A DNA stretch of 64,000 nucleotides from Bin55 sp028819195 (GTDB lineage Bacteria > Pseudomonadota > Gammaproteobacteria > Pseudomonadales > Azotimanducaceae), in assembly GCA_028819195.1 (NCBI GenBank), contig JAPPMF010000004.1:62001-126000 (forward strand), in the 5' to 3' direction. Under the pieces are notes generated by a model, which saw only the letters and a program-made list of their open reading frames with translations, had not been told where the DNA came from and did no database searches. Below, piece after piece: positions 36,163 through 45,471 of the stretch. Within the stretch, counting starts at the first letter, position 1, and every line of letters starts with the position of its first letter. Made by a program: the position numbers and the translations under genes.

Positions 36163-37787
36163 ACCTGAAATATTTACGCACGGTGTGGATCATAGCTTCG
36201 CGCGAGTGGCTGGCAACGATACAAACGCCAATGTTTTGGCGATTTCTGCTCATAATGCCGATAGTGTTTTTCGTATTGGTAATCGTCTACAGATACGTCA
36301 ACACTAAGTTTCCTGAAGAAGATTGGTTAACCGATGAACGGTTGCGAGATCCCACACAAGTACTCGAATATAGAGAGTTACGCTTTTGGGGACAAATCAT
36401 TCCGCAACAATTGTACGCCGTACTAGATCACAGCGACGGAGTCTCAGGGGTCATTCGACAGACAATTACTGAACGCGATCAACGTTTGTTTCTCCTATCG
36501 ATTTTGGAGTTAAACGACAGTGAATTTCAGGAATTTCTTGAATCTGTATCTGGAGGGCAGGAAGCGTTTGAGTTGCTTCGGCAAGCTTCGCTCGGACACA
36601 CGAGCACACAGTTTGTAGACGAGGTAATTTATGCTCTACAGTTTCAGGAGAGTGGTTCCAGCATGATTCCCGAAGAGTTCATACGGATATTTCCTACATG
36701 GTATTACGATAATCAAGTCCCAATCGAGAAAATGGAAAACCAGATTTCGACTAGATTCTTTCGGGAAGTCGTGGTGCCAGATGCCTCCATCGAGTCGTTG
36801 AACGCATTATTGAACGATAACCAAATTACCGGGTATTTTGTACTACCACCAGCACTCGAGCAACAAACTAGGGATATCAAGTTTACTATTTCAGCCAATA
36901 CCTCAAAACTCCAAGTACTTGATCTCGCAACCTGGTATCGTAGTGTTACAAATCAAGCACTTCACGAATATCGTTTAAATAAGATTGACCTGCATACTGA
37001 GCTAAAGTTTTCATTCGCTGACGATATCAACTTTCAAATAGTAACAAAAACCTACGACCAACCACCAAAAGTACGTGTGACGGATATCTCGCCAACGATC
37101 TATATGTACCTACCGTATTTATTACTAATCGGTGCATTTCTTCCAAGCTCGTATCGGCTCGCATATATCATCCACGAGGAAAAGTCAAACAAACTTGCAG
37201 ACAAACTTCTCTCGGTGGTTCGACCAAGTTATCTGCTCGACGGGAAATTTTTGGGAGTGGTATTAGTAACGCTTACGACGTTAGTTATTTGGGCGATGGT
37301 CTTTGGACTACTCGTCATGCTGTTTAACGATACGACTCTAGTGCATAGTTTAGAGCATATAGTACCGTTTCTTCAACTACCAGTGGTCTCTAATTTCCTA
37401 CTATTTCTGCTTTTAATGTATGCGTTTTACGGTTATCTGTTTTGTAGAATGGTTGCGAAAACAAACACTTCTCAACAAGCCATACAATCTGTCGTAGCAT
37501 TCAATTTTCTCTTATTTTTACCAATGATCCCGTCTTTCTTGGTAATAATGCCTCTATTTCCTGGAGACATTTATTCCAATATCGTAAGCTTCATTCCACC
37601 GTTTACTCCATTTGTGATGGTTGCACGTACTTTTGATTTACCTGATTGGCCCTTGTACTCGACTATTGTGGTTGTGATGTTGTTTAGTGTTTGGTGGGCT
37701 CGACATCAAGCTAGTCAAGCCTTTGCTAAAGGCATATTGGGTGAGCTTGAAACAAAGATGTCGCCAATATTCGGTTCTCGAAAATAG
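36159..37787 (+). CDS. ABC-2/NatB-like permease, B-type copy 1
   Basis: A 542-residue paralogue. I chose TTG 36159, which overlaps the previous stop as TTGA and places the IASREW entry motif at residue 10; an upstream frame to 36006 would run inside the previous gene. It has a first helix at about 24-46, YAVLDHSDGV, and an enlarged extracytoplasmic domain with GYFVLPPAL near 224 and the B-type LATWYRSVTNQAL motif. The loop IHEEKSNKLADKLL near 340 is followed by LLDGKFLG. The SLCDD motif of A-type copies is replaced by GYLFCRMVAKTNTSQQ. Tight coupling to the preceding gene suggests an A-B heterodimer. Confidence 0.82.
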   Translation: MNLKYLRTVWIIASREWLATIQTPMFWRFLLIMPIVFFVLVIVYRYVNTKFPEEDWLTDERLRDPTQVLEYRELRFWGQIIPQQLYAVLDHSDGVSGVIRQTITERDQRLFLLSILELNDSEFQEFLESVSGGQEAFELLRQASLGHTSTQFVDEVIYALQFQESGSSMIPEEFIRIFPTWYYDNQVPIEKMENQISTRFFREVVVPDASIESLNALLNDNQITGYFVLPPALEQQTRDIKFTISANTSKLQVLDLATWYRSVTNQALHEYRLNKIDLHTELKFSFADDINFQIVTKTYDQPPKVRVTDISPTIYMYLPYLLLIGAFLPSSYRLAYIIHEEKSNKLADKLLSVVRPSYLLDGKFLGVVLVTLTTLVIWAMVFGLLVMLFNDTTLVHSLEHIVPFLQLPVVSNFLLFLLLMYAFYGYLFCRMVAKTNTSQQAIQSVVAFNFLLFLPMIPSFLVIMPLFPGDIYSNIVSFIPPFTPFVMVARTFDLPDWPLYSTIVVVMLFSVWWARHQASQAFAKGILGELETKMSPIFGSRK

Positions 37788-37912
37788 TGGTAATTCATCT
37801 CTATCGAGTTCTCAAAGTGGTGTGTTAAAAGACTTACTTTGTTTCGGCTTGTGCGAACTTAGATCCACATTGTGGCAGTACGATCCAATCTAATCACTTC
37901 CCGTCCATCGCG

Positions 37913-39478
37913 ATGATAAATGACAGACAAAGAAAACGATTCCATTTTCGAGTAATTTGGTCAATAGCTCAGCGCGAGGTCCTTTCCATGTGGACGACGA
38001 AGACCTATTGGTTCTTGGTAGTATCGATGCCACTAGTTGTGAGCGGTATGTTGTACCTTTCTTGGCCGGCAGTTGGTTTTTTGAAAACTATGGTGGAGAA
38101 TGATTCCGATTTAGCTGCGCAGTTTTCGCCCGAGCAAAGGCAAGAGATGTTCGATGAGATTCAGTTCTATGTGAAGTCGTTGTTTCAGGGAGAACACTTA
38201 CACTACTATATTTTCGACGAAACAGGACAAGATTTCGATGAGGCTATACGGTACAAAATCCTACAAACTGATTATGAACTCTATTTGAATACTTTGTCTG
38301 ACTCCGAACAACCTTCGAGTACTGAGGAGTTTCAGGAAGATTACTATGAAAGAAATTTCTTTGGCAATTCCCAATTATCTATTCTGAGGCATCACGAAAT
38401 ACAAGACAGAGATCTCACGATCGCAGAATTAGAAGAGCGGTTAGACGATGGAGAAATTTCAGGTTATTTTGTCATTCCTGAAGACTTCACGGAATCCTAC
38501 GATGGAGCTCAATTTATTCGCCCAAAGTCAACTACTCAAGCCAATGTCAACAAATTGAATGAGTTAGAGTTGTGGATTGAGCAAATCTTTTTTGAAGTAT
38601 TACGTGAACTTCAGTTGCCAAGCAACTATGTACACAACGATGAATTACGTAAAGAACTTTATCGCCCCTTACCGGTCAATATTGAGAAAAAGTCTCTTAC
38701 GCAGGTCAGTTCTGGGGATACCAAGGATGAAGGAACTCGTCAAGGTGACTCTTCACCTGTTGGTCTTTGGTTAAAGCTTGCAACCATTCCATTTTTATGG
38801 CTATTTATGTCGGTTCTGGCAAACATCTCTAATTTTGTACTTGCAAATACGCTAGAAGAAAAGTCAAGTAAAGCAGCTGAAATGCTTGTGTCGCGGTTGT
38901 CTCCGACCACAATTATGGACGGAAAACTTTTAGGGAGCGGATTAATCGGACTTGTTGGGCTAGTAGTTTTTTGTGTGTTTGTGGGACCACCTTTGGTGCT
39001 AGTCCTTAATACCGTAAATACCGTACTAAACCCTACTGATATCGTGAATTTCCTTCATCCATTGAAATTTATTAATTGGGTACTGTGTTTAGTTATTGGA
39101 TTTCTGACTTTTGGTTACATTCAAAGCGCGTTGGGATCTTTGTGTGACGACGATAAGGATTTCAGATCTGTCTTTCTTCCAATGACACTACTGCAACTCA
39201 TCGGTATCTGGCCGAGTGTGATCTTTGTTCTAATGGACCCAGGGGGAAAGGTCGCACAAGTATTGAGTTTTATACCATTGATCTCGCCATACGTAATGGT
39301 GAGCCGAACAGCTTCGTTACCTGACTGGCCAACTTACCTGTTAATCATGCTATTCATGTGTTTCAGTATGTATTTGATTAGAAAGCTCACCTCTAGAGTG
39401 TACACCATAGGATTGACATCAGAGCATGCTCCGAAGAGTTACCGGCGATTGGTCAAGTTGTCGCGAGAACATTCATGA
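37913..39478 (+). CDS. ABC-2/NatB-like permease, A-type copy 2
   Basis: A 521-residue paralogue separated by 125 bases from the previous unit. Motifs are IAQREVLSMW, a helix near 30-52, YYIFDETGQD, GYFVIPEDF near 183, the linker LNELELWIEQIF, and the loop TLEEKSSKAAEMLVSRLSP near 313 with MDGKLLG. The A-type signature IQSALGSLCDDDKD is clear. The end (ISPYVMVSRTASLPDW, then a basic tail) is closest to A-type copy 3, so these two probably arose by the later duplication. Confidence 0.82.
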   Translation: MINDRQRKRFHFRVIWSIAQREVLSMWTTKTYWFLVVSMPLVVSGMLYLSWPAVGFLKTMVENDSDLAAQFSPEQRQEMFDEIQFYVKSLFQGEHLHYYIFDETGQDFDEAIRYKILQTDYELYLNTLSDSEQPSSTEEFQEDYYERNFFGNSQLSILRHHEIQDRDLTIAELEERLDDGEISGYFVIPEDFTESYDGAQFIRPKSTTQANVNKLNELELWIEQIFFEVLRELQLPSNYVHNDELRKELYRPLPVNIEKKSLTQVSSGDTKDEGTRQGDSSPVGLWLKLATIPFLWLFMSVLANISNFVLANTLEEKSSKAAEMLVSRLSPTTIMDGKLLGSGLIGLVGLVVFCVFVGPPLVLVLNTVNTVLNPTDIVNFLHPLKFINWVLCLVIGFLTFGYIQSALGSLCDDDKDFRSVFLPMTLLQLIGIWPSVIFVLMDPGGKVAQVLSFIPLISPYVMVSRTASLPDWPTYLLIMLFMCFSMYLIRKLTSRVYTIGLTSEHAPKSYRRLVKLSREHS

Positions 39479-39529
39479 ACGAGTTGCAGTTTTTGATTTA
39501 CTTTTTCTCTGCAAAAGGCAATTGAACCC

Positions 39530-41164
39530 ATGAAGTTTTGGACACTGAAACGAGCTTGGGTAGTCATGCAAAACGAATGGATGTTGCCGATTCGCGATCC
39601 AAAGTTTTGGATTGCTACGTTGATTACGCCTGTCATTCTCTTTTTGATCTATTTGCTACTTCAATTTCTGGTGAAGTTTGCTGTTATCGAAGATCCTCGA
39701 GAGCAACTGTTGGAGTCAGATTTCGTGACGAATACTGAATCAATGTTGGAACAGTTCATCAGTCTGAATCGTGATGCCAAATCTGACTTATTAAAGTATA
39801 TGGTCCTAGATGAAAACGGAAGTCTAGCCCAGAAAATTCGAGACAGGACTTTGCAGATCGATCAATCATTGTTCTTGCGTTACTTCTTCCAAAAAAGTGT
39901 TGGTGAGTACGATCACTTAGTGGCTATTTTTGGAGAACCAGCTGTCGGGGAACTAATCAACATTTTGGAAACGGCGAGCAGTGATTTGGAAGGGGTTGCA
40001 AAGCAAGAACATTTGCTGTTGAAATTAAACACAACTCTGTATGGATCCCAACTCCTAGATGCGGAATTTAGGGAGTTTTTGGAAGAATTTTCAATTTGGT
40101 GGTCAGAACATCTCGATCAGATCAAGTCTCAAGTTCCTGCAGTCTCTATAAATTCCTTCCAGGAGGCATCGGTTAACGCTGACATCGCCAATCGGGAATT
40201 CGCTGAAAACCTCTTAGCCACTGATGAAATCGTAGGATATTTTGTATTACCCGCGAATGCTCATGAAGAGACCGCATCGGCTACCTTTGTGGTTAGAACT
40301 AAAACTCCGAAGAGTCGATATCTTGAACTTGTCAACTGGTATCGTAGTATTGCGACCGATGTCTTAGTTCAAGAACGATTTAACTTGGCGAAATTGGACA
40401 TTTCGAGTCAATATTTGGTCAAACGACCGGATTTTGCGACGGAAGATTTTGTTGAAGTGGAACCGAGTTCAATTCTTCTGTTTCAAGATATTGACAAATT
40501 TCTTTACATTGGATTGTCGGTCCTACTGTCTCTCGTCTTTATCCTGACTGGAACTAGATTAGTTGGAGCTTTTATGATTGAGAAGTCATCTCATTTACTC
40601 GATAGTCTTTTGGTTAAAGTACCACCGAATCAATTATTGGATGGCAAGTTATGGGGCACGGCGTTAATTTGGGTTACGGTACTAATCTCTTGGTTCGTCC
40701 TGATTGTATTATTCATACCTTTTTCGGCAGTATCAGACGTAGTCATTGATCCAGCCTTAGTTGAGCATTTATTTCGGTTTGACGTAATCCTCAATTTTCT
40801 GCTATTTTTTGTACTGACGTACGCGTTGTTTGGCTATTTCTTGCTGGGATTCACTACTATGTTCAGCCAACTGAGCACGGCCGTTAGTCTCTTTATGTTT
40901 GTTATGATTGGGGTAGCGTTTGTTGGGATTCTGACTGCCGCATTTGTACACCTTTTACCCATTACGATACAAAATATACTCAGCTTCTTCCCGTTAATTT
41001 CACCGTTTGTGATGGTGGCGCGCTCTGCAACACTACCGGGTCCTTTAGTCTATTGCGCCATCGTTTTAGTTATGCTCGTAAGTGTGTACGGATCGCGAAC
41101 ATTAGGAGGATTAATGTTTCAGCGCGGCATTACAGTCGAGGTGAAGGTGCCTAGTGTTCACTAA
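39530..41164 (+). CDS. ABC-2/NatB-like permease, B-type copy 2
   Basis: A 544-residue paralogue starting at ATG 39530, 51 bases after its A partner. It has VMQNEWMLPIRDPKFW, a first helix at about 28-48, EDPREQLLES directly after it, YMVLDENGSL, GYFVLPANA near 236, and the B-type LVNWYRSIATDVL. The loop is IEKSSHLLDSLLVKVPPNQLLDGKLWG. EDPRE-LLES and DGKLWG are shared only with B-type copy 3, marking those two as sister copies. Confidence 0.82.
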   Translation: MKFWTLKRAWVVMQNEWMLPIRDPKFWIATLITPVILFLIYLLLQFLVKFAVIEDPREQLLESDFVTNTESMLEQFISLNRDAKSDLLKYMVLDENGSLAQKIRDRTLQIDQSLFLRYFFQKSVGEYDHLVAIFGEPAVGELINILETASSDLEGVAKQEHLLLKLNTTLYGSQLLDAEFREFLEEFSIWWSEHLDQIKSQVPAVSINSFQEASVNADIANREFAENLLATDEIVGYFVLPANAHEETASATFVVRTKTPKSRYLELVNWYRSIATDVLVQERFNLAKLDISSQYLVKRPDFATEDFVEVEPSSILLFQDIDKFLYIGLSVLLSLVFILTGTRLVGAFMIEKSSHLLDSLLVKVPPNQLLDGKLWGTALIWVTVLISWFVLIVLFIPFSAVSDVVIDPALVEHLFRFDVILNFLLFFVLTYALFGYFLLGFTTMFSQLSTAVSLFMFVMIGVAFVGILTAAFVHLLPITIQNILSFFPLISPFVMVARSATLPGPLVYCAIVLVMLVSVYGSRTLGGLMFQRGITVEVKVPSVH

Positions 41165-41282
41165 CTTGCGACGCACCAACTCCAAAATCGAGTTAGTCGT
41201 TCAACCGTCGATTACGCAATTAATCAATGAGCACCCAGTGAGTGTGCAATAACTATGAAGTCTGCCGATTTGACGAGCTTAT

Positions 41283-42920
41283 TTGGTTATCAATTCCGAC
41301 TTTGAATCATGGAAATTTCGAGTCTTGAACTTACCAAAGAAACGTAGAGCTGGCAACCACTTCAGGTTGGCGTGGATTATAGCACAGCAAGAACTTCTTT
41401 CGACGCTGAAGACAAAAGGTTTCTGGTTTATTCTCGTATTCTGGACGGTCATGGTCACCTTTATTCTTTTGATGCTGTCATTAAATTTCATTTTGCTTCA
41501 GAGTAATCCCCGCTCGTCGTACATGTCGCTGTACTCTCTACAAACGTATCAAACCATGCTCGAAGAATTTCGGTACGAACGCGAACTAAATTCTTGGGGA
41601 GATCCGGTTAAATACTACGTACTTGATTTGACGCCTCAAGACTACGCTCAATCGATTCGTTCAGAAATTTTGCGACGCGAACATCAAGCTTATGTGGAAA
41701 ACATCAGACGAACTTTTCCACCGGCGCTCCTCGATCCCGAACGTTTTCACTTCGAAACGCTAGACGAGTTTCGAGAAGATATTTACCGAGATTATCCAAA
41801 TAGCTATAGGATTACATCCTACCCCACACTAAGCTACCGAAAGTTCCATGAAAATCTCGAATCTGAACTTACGTTAGAAACGTTGAACGAATATCTCAAT
41901 ACAGGTAAGCTCGACTGTTATTTTGTCATTCCTGAAGAATTTGAGACAACTCGCTCCGGTATTCGATTCGTTCGACCGGACTCTGCAACCCAAGAACACA
42001 TCGACAAGTTGGATGAATTGGAGTATTGGATTGAGGGAGTATTCACACAAGTTGTTCGTGAGAATCACTATAGGGGGGAACGAAGAGATCGAGATGGCCG
42101 ACCGGATGAATTTTTCAATCAATTGGAGATTGAAATTGCGAAACGTACATTTCCTACTTCTGATGCAGGAGACGCAGACAACAAACTGCTTTCTAGTGAA
42201 ATCTCAGTACCTATACCTAATTGGTTGAAGTTAGCGAACATACCACTCGTATATATGTTCATAATGATGCTATTATTCACAGTAAATAGACTCATCACAA
42301 GTACCGTCGACGAAAAGGCTACTGAGATGTTGATGTCACGCTGCTCGCCAGCTCAGATCATGGACGGCAAACTACTGGGAAATGGTCTTATCATGCTGAC
42401 TGCAGTCGGAGTATTTGGTTCTGTAGCAGTATCAACTGTTATGATAGGATTAGGCGGTGTATTGGGCGCACAAGAACTTGATATAGGAGACCTCATAAAC
42501 ACCGCAACGGTAATGACTTGGTTATTGTTTTTAATACTCGGTTATCTCTTTTACGGATACATTCAAAGTTCGTTGGGTTCGCTGTGCAATGACATGAAAG
42601 ACATATCTTCGGTCATGTATCCGCTGCAGTTGATTTATTTGTTCGGGGTGTTTCCTACTGCAACAATAGTCTTATTCAAACCAGATGGCATAGCTGCTCA
42701 AATGTTGAGTTATATTCCACTTTTTTCACCCTTTGCGATGGTAAGTAGAACTGCAGCATTACCAGAGTGGCCAGAATACTTTGCGATTGTGATGATCATG
42801 TGTCTGAGCGTGTTCGTTGTAAGAAAGGTAGCGATGAGAGTCTACGAAAAAGGATTGTTGTCTGATCATGTACCGCGAAACTACGGAAAGATTTTTCAAA
42901 TGATTGGTCAATCAACATAA
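41283..42920 (+). CDS. ABC-2/NatB-like permease, A-type copy 3
   Basis: A 545-residue paralogue. The start is uncertain: TTG 41283 gives the longest form, and a TTG about 16 codons later is possible. It has IAQQELLSTLKTKGFWF, a helix at about 47-68, YYVLDLTPQD, CYFVIPEEF near 211 (Gly changed to Cys), LDELEYWIEGVF, and the loop TVDEKATEMLMSRCSPAQIMDGKLLG near 343, three residues shorter than in copy 2. IQSSLGSLCNDMKD marks it as A-type. It is followed after 59 bases by its B partner. Confidence 0.82.
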   Translation: MVINSDFESWKFRVLNLPKKRRAGNHFRLAWIIAQQELLSTLKTKGFWFILVFWTVMVTFILLMLSLNFILLQSNPRSSYMSLYSLQTYQTMLEEFRYERELNSWGDPVKYYVLDLTPQDYAQSIRSEILRREHQAYVENIRRTFPPALLDPERFHFETLDEFREDIYRDYPNSYRITSYPTLSYRKFHENLESELTLETLNEYLNTGKLDCYFVIPEEFETTRSGIRFVRPDSATQEHIDKLDELEYWIEGVFTQVVRENHYRGERRDRDGRPDEFFNQLEIEIAKRTFPTSDAGDADNKLLSSEISVPIPNWLKLANIPLVYMFIMMLLFTVNRLITSTVDEKATEMLMSRCSPAQIMDGKLLGNGLIMLTAVGVFGSVAVSTVMIGLGGVLGAQELDIGDLINTATVMTWLLFLILGYLFYGYIQSSLGSLCNDMKDISSVMYPLQLIYLFGVFPTATIVLFKPDGIAAQMLSYIPLFSPFAMVSRTAALPEWPEYFAIVMIMCLSVFVVRKVAMRVYEKGLLSDHVPRNYGKIFQMIGQST

Positions 42921-42979
42921 ATGGTATCTGTTTTTGATTACAGTATTCAGTGTACTCGAAATAACGTGTTCAAACAGTC

Positions 42980-44623
42980 GTGTTTCTTAGAAATTTAAAG
43001 CGTACCTGGGTCGTCATACAGACTGAATGGCTACTCTCTGTACGATCGCTAAAGTTTTGGCTTGCGACATTGCTTACACCTTTCATACTGATTCTACTCT
43101 ACACCCTCTTTCACTTGATTGTAACAGAAGATCCACGAGAGAAATTATTGGAATCGCAGGAAGTTAAGAGTTGGGAATATCTCGTAGATGAAATGTTTGA
43201 CATAAGAAACAATCTGTCGCCATCAGTAGTAAGGTATGGAGTCTTTGACGCTCAAAACCAAGTAGTTAGGAAGATTCGTGAAAGTATTTTGCGAAATGAT
43301 CAACAGCTATTCCTTAACTATTACTACACCATTGACGGTGCTGAGTACGATGCTTTCGTCGCAGTTCTTGGTAAAGATGCAGTTTTGGAGTTGAAGAACT
43401 CATTGGGCGATTTGGATCAAACACTTAAAGGAACAACGCGCAAAGAGCAATTCCGGGAAATTTTTAGTCTCACAAGTTATGTTGGGATTGAATCTGACGG
43501 TACTAAGACTTCCTTTTTGCGCACATTCACCGAGTGGTGGGAGAAATATTCCGATAGGATCAAAATCGCTGTGCCTTCTTTGACTGCTAATTTGTTTCAA
43601 GAAGTATTTCCAATAGACGATCGAAACTCGGTAGATGGGTTCGAAACCTTGCTCAAAACAGACGAGATTGTTGGCTACTTTATCCTGCCACCAGACCGAG
43701 GAGAGTGGTCGAGTGTTGTCACTTTCACCACTAAAAGAGAAGTCCGCAAGCATGAATATATCGATCTCGTCAACTGGTATCGGAGCATTGCCAACGATGT
43801 GATGTTTCAACTTCGAGTGGATGCGAGTGAACTTACACCGACCGCAAAACAAGCATTATCTTATCGAGCAGATTTTGCTACTGAGGATATCGAAGTACTG
43901 GAATCAAGTACCAATGTGGTTACGACCTTTGACACAAACACTTTGGGTCAATATGTTTATTTCATCCTTCCCATGTTGATGTTTATTCTTTTTTTTGGAG
44001 CTAGCTTGAGAATGATTGGAGTCATGGTAGATGAAACATCTTCGAAACTAGTGGATAAGCTACTCGCCACTGTACCTCAGAATCATCTCTTGGATGGGAA
44101 GCTCTGGGGAACTGCGATGATTTCATTAACAGTGACGTTTACGTGGATAATATTTATCCCGATTCTAGTGACAATTTCGAACGCCTGGAGTTTTACCTTT
44201 TCGGCGGAGTTTATAGGATACTTTGCTCAAGTCGACGTTGTCTTGAACTTTCTACTATTTTTTATTCTCTTGTATGCGTTGTATGGATACTTTTTTCTTG
44301 GTTTTTTGACTTTGTTCAGCCATGTGAACACGGCCCTTGGCGTTTCTCAAATCGTATTTTTACTTGTGTCTGGTGCGGTACTGCTTCCGGCAACTCTTGT
44401 ACTCTTGATACCGAGTAGCTTGATACAGAATATTTTTTGTTTTGTTCCTCTAGCGGCTCCACTGATCATGGTGGGTAGATCGGGTTCGCTACCAGATTGG
44501 CCTCTTTATCTTGCTATAGTCACTGTCATGATTGCTAGCGTGTACTGTTCCCGTGCGTTAGGAGGATTGATGTTTCGTCGAGGCATTTCTACTGAAATGA
44601 AGGTAGCCTCGGCGGTCAAGTAA
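42980..44623 (+). CDS. ABC-2/NatB-like permease, B-type copy 3
   Basis: A 547-residue paralogue with a GTG start. Motifs are VIQTEWLLSVRSLKFW, a first helix near 27-46, EDPREKLLES, YGVFDAQNQV, GYFILPPDR near 232, LVNWYRSIANDVM, and the loop VDETSSKLVDKLLATVPQNHLLDGKLWG near 351. The C-terminus (SRALGGLMFRRGISTEMKV) is nearly parallel to B-type copy 2. It ends the array; the next gene on the same strand is 173 bases away across a hairpin. Confidence 0.82.
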   Translation: MFLRNLKRTWVVIQTEWLLSVRSLKFWLATLLTPFILILLYTLFHLIVTEDPREKLLESQEVKSWEYLVDEMFDIRNNLSPSVVRYGVFDAQNQVVRKIRESILRNDQQLFLNYYYTIDGAEYDAFVAVLGKDAVLELKNSLGDLDQTLKGTTRKEQFREIFSLTSYVGIESDGTKTSFLRTFTEWWEKYSDRIKIAVPSLTANLFQEVFPIDDRNSVDGFETLLKTDEIVGYFILPPDRGEWSSVVTFTTKREVRKHEYIDLVNWYRSIANDVMFQLRVDASELTPTAKQALSYRADFATEDIEVLESSTNVVTTFDTNTLGQYVYFILPMLMFILFFGASLRMIGVMVDETSSKLVDKLLATVPQNHLLDGKLWGTAMISLTVTFTWIIFIPILVTISNAWSFTFSAEFIGYFAQVDVVLNFLLFFILLYALYGYFFLGFLTLFSHVNTALGVSQIVFLLVSGAVLLPATLVLLIPSSLIQNIFCFVPLAAPLIMVGRSGSLPDWPLYLAIVTVMIASVYCSRALGGLMFRRGISTEMKVASAVK

Positions 44624-44718
44624 TTCATTGGCTCACAACTCTAGAGTGATTAAGCTTAACTTGGTCGCTGTATAAGTACCGCCACAAAGCGCATGAACTT
44701 TCGGCCTGCAAGTTTTCG

Positions 44719-44745
44719 AGTATGCTTTATTGCGATTAGCATACT
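44719..44745. repeat. 8-bp inverted repeat between permease array and VWA gene
   Basis: AGTATGCT (44719-44726) and AGCATACT (44738-44745) form a perfect stem with an 11-base loop, followed by GCTTTAG but no long T-run. It could be a weak terminator of the permease transcript or an operator of the following gene. Confidence 0.45.
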
Positions 44746-44796
44746 GCTTTAGAAATTCAGTTTCGCCAAATTTTCCTTCCAATAAAATTTGTACAC

Positions 44797-45471
44797 ATGA
44801 AACAACTACCCTCTAAAAAAGTTTCTGTTAACACTTTTTTGGAAAAGGTAAAACAAGGTGCTGTAGCGTCCTGGAAACCAGCGCGACTCATTTTTGCTAT
44901 GGATGCGACCGCAAGCCGTGAACATTCTTGGGATCTTGCTACCCAATTGCACGACGAACTATTCCGGACCGCGCAAGAAAAAGACTTGAACGTCCAACTA
45001 GTGTATTATCGCGGTATCTTTGATTTCCAAGCTTCGACCTGGAATAGTACAGCCACTGAATTACACCAAACTATGCAAATGGTTCGATGCTTAGGTGGAA
45101 GAACGCAAATTCTACGAGTACTGACTCATGCTTATGAGGAATCTTTACGCGAGAATGTCAAAGCTCTCGCTTTTGTGGGAGATGCCTGTGAAGAAGACCC
45201 ACAAGAGTTGTACAGCATAGCAGGTCGGCTTGGATTAATCGGCGTACCGGTATTTCTCTTTCAAGAAGGGTTTGAATCAGATACAGCAGCGGTATTTGCA
45301 GAAATAGCGAGACGCACCAAAGGTGTTCACATACCATTCTCGCCAGGTTCGGCACAGGCCTTTGCCGAGTTACTAAGTACCGTTGCTGCATATGCGACTG
45401 GAGGCACCGCAGCAGTCAATCAGTTAAAAGGTAGATTTACTACACGATTGTTGGAACAACTCCAATCATGA
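44797..45471 (+). CDS. VWA-domain protein
   Basis: A 224-residue protein that looks like a von Willebrand factor A fold. FAMDATASRE near residues 33-42 gives the DxTxS form of the metal-ion adhesion site; GGRTQILRVL supplies the later Thr, and LAFVGDACEE the later Asp. No signal peptide is seen, so it is probably cytoplasmic. The next gene overlaps it by 4 bases (ATGA) and encodes a J-domain membrane protein. I recall this VWA plus DnaJ-like pairing from other proteobacteria, but its function is not known to me. Confidence 0.75.
   Translation: MKQLPSKKVSVNTFLEKVKQGAVASWKPARLIFAMDATASREHSWDLATQLHDELFRTAQEKDLNVQLVYYRGIFDFQASTWNSTATELHQTMQMVRCLGGRTQILRVLTHAYEESLRENVKALAFVGDACEEDPQELYSIAGRLGLIGVPVFLFQEGFESDTAAVFAEIARRTKGVHIPFSPGSAQAFAELLSTVAAYATGGTAAVNQLKGRFTTRLLEQLQS

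Noticed and set aside
43400..43852. 150-codon minus-strand frame inside the last permease gene
   Set aside because: Mirror of a conserved coding region with clear family motifs on the plus strand.
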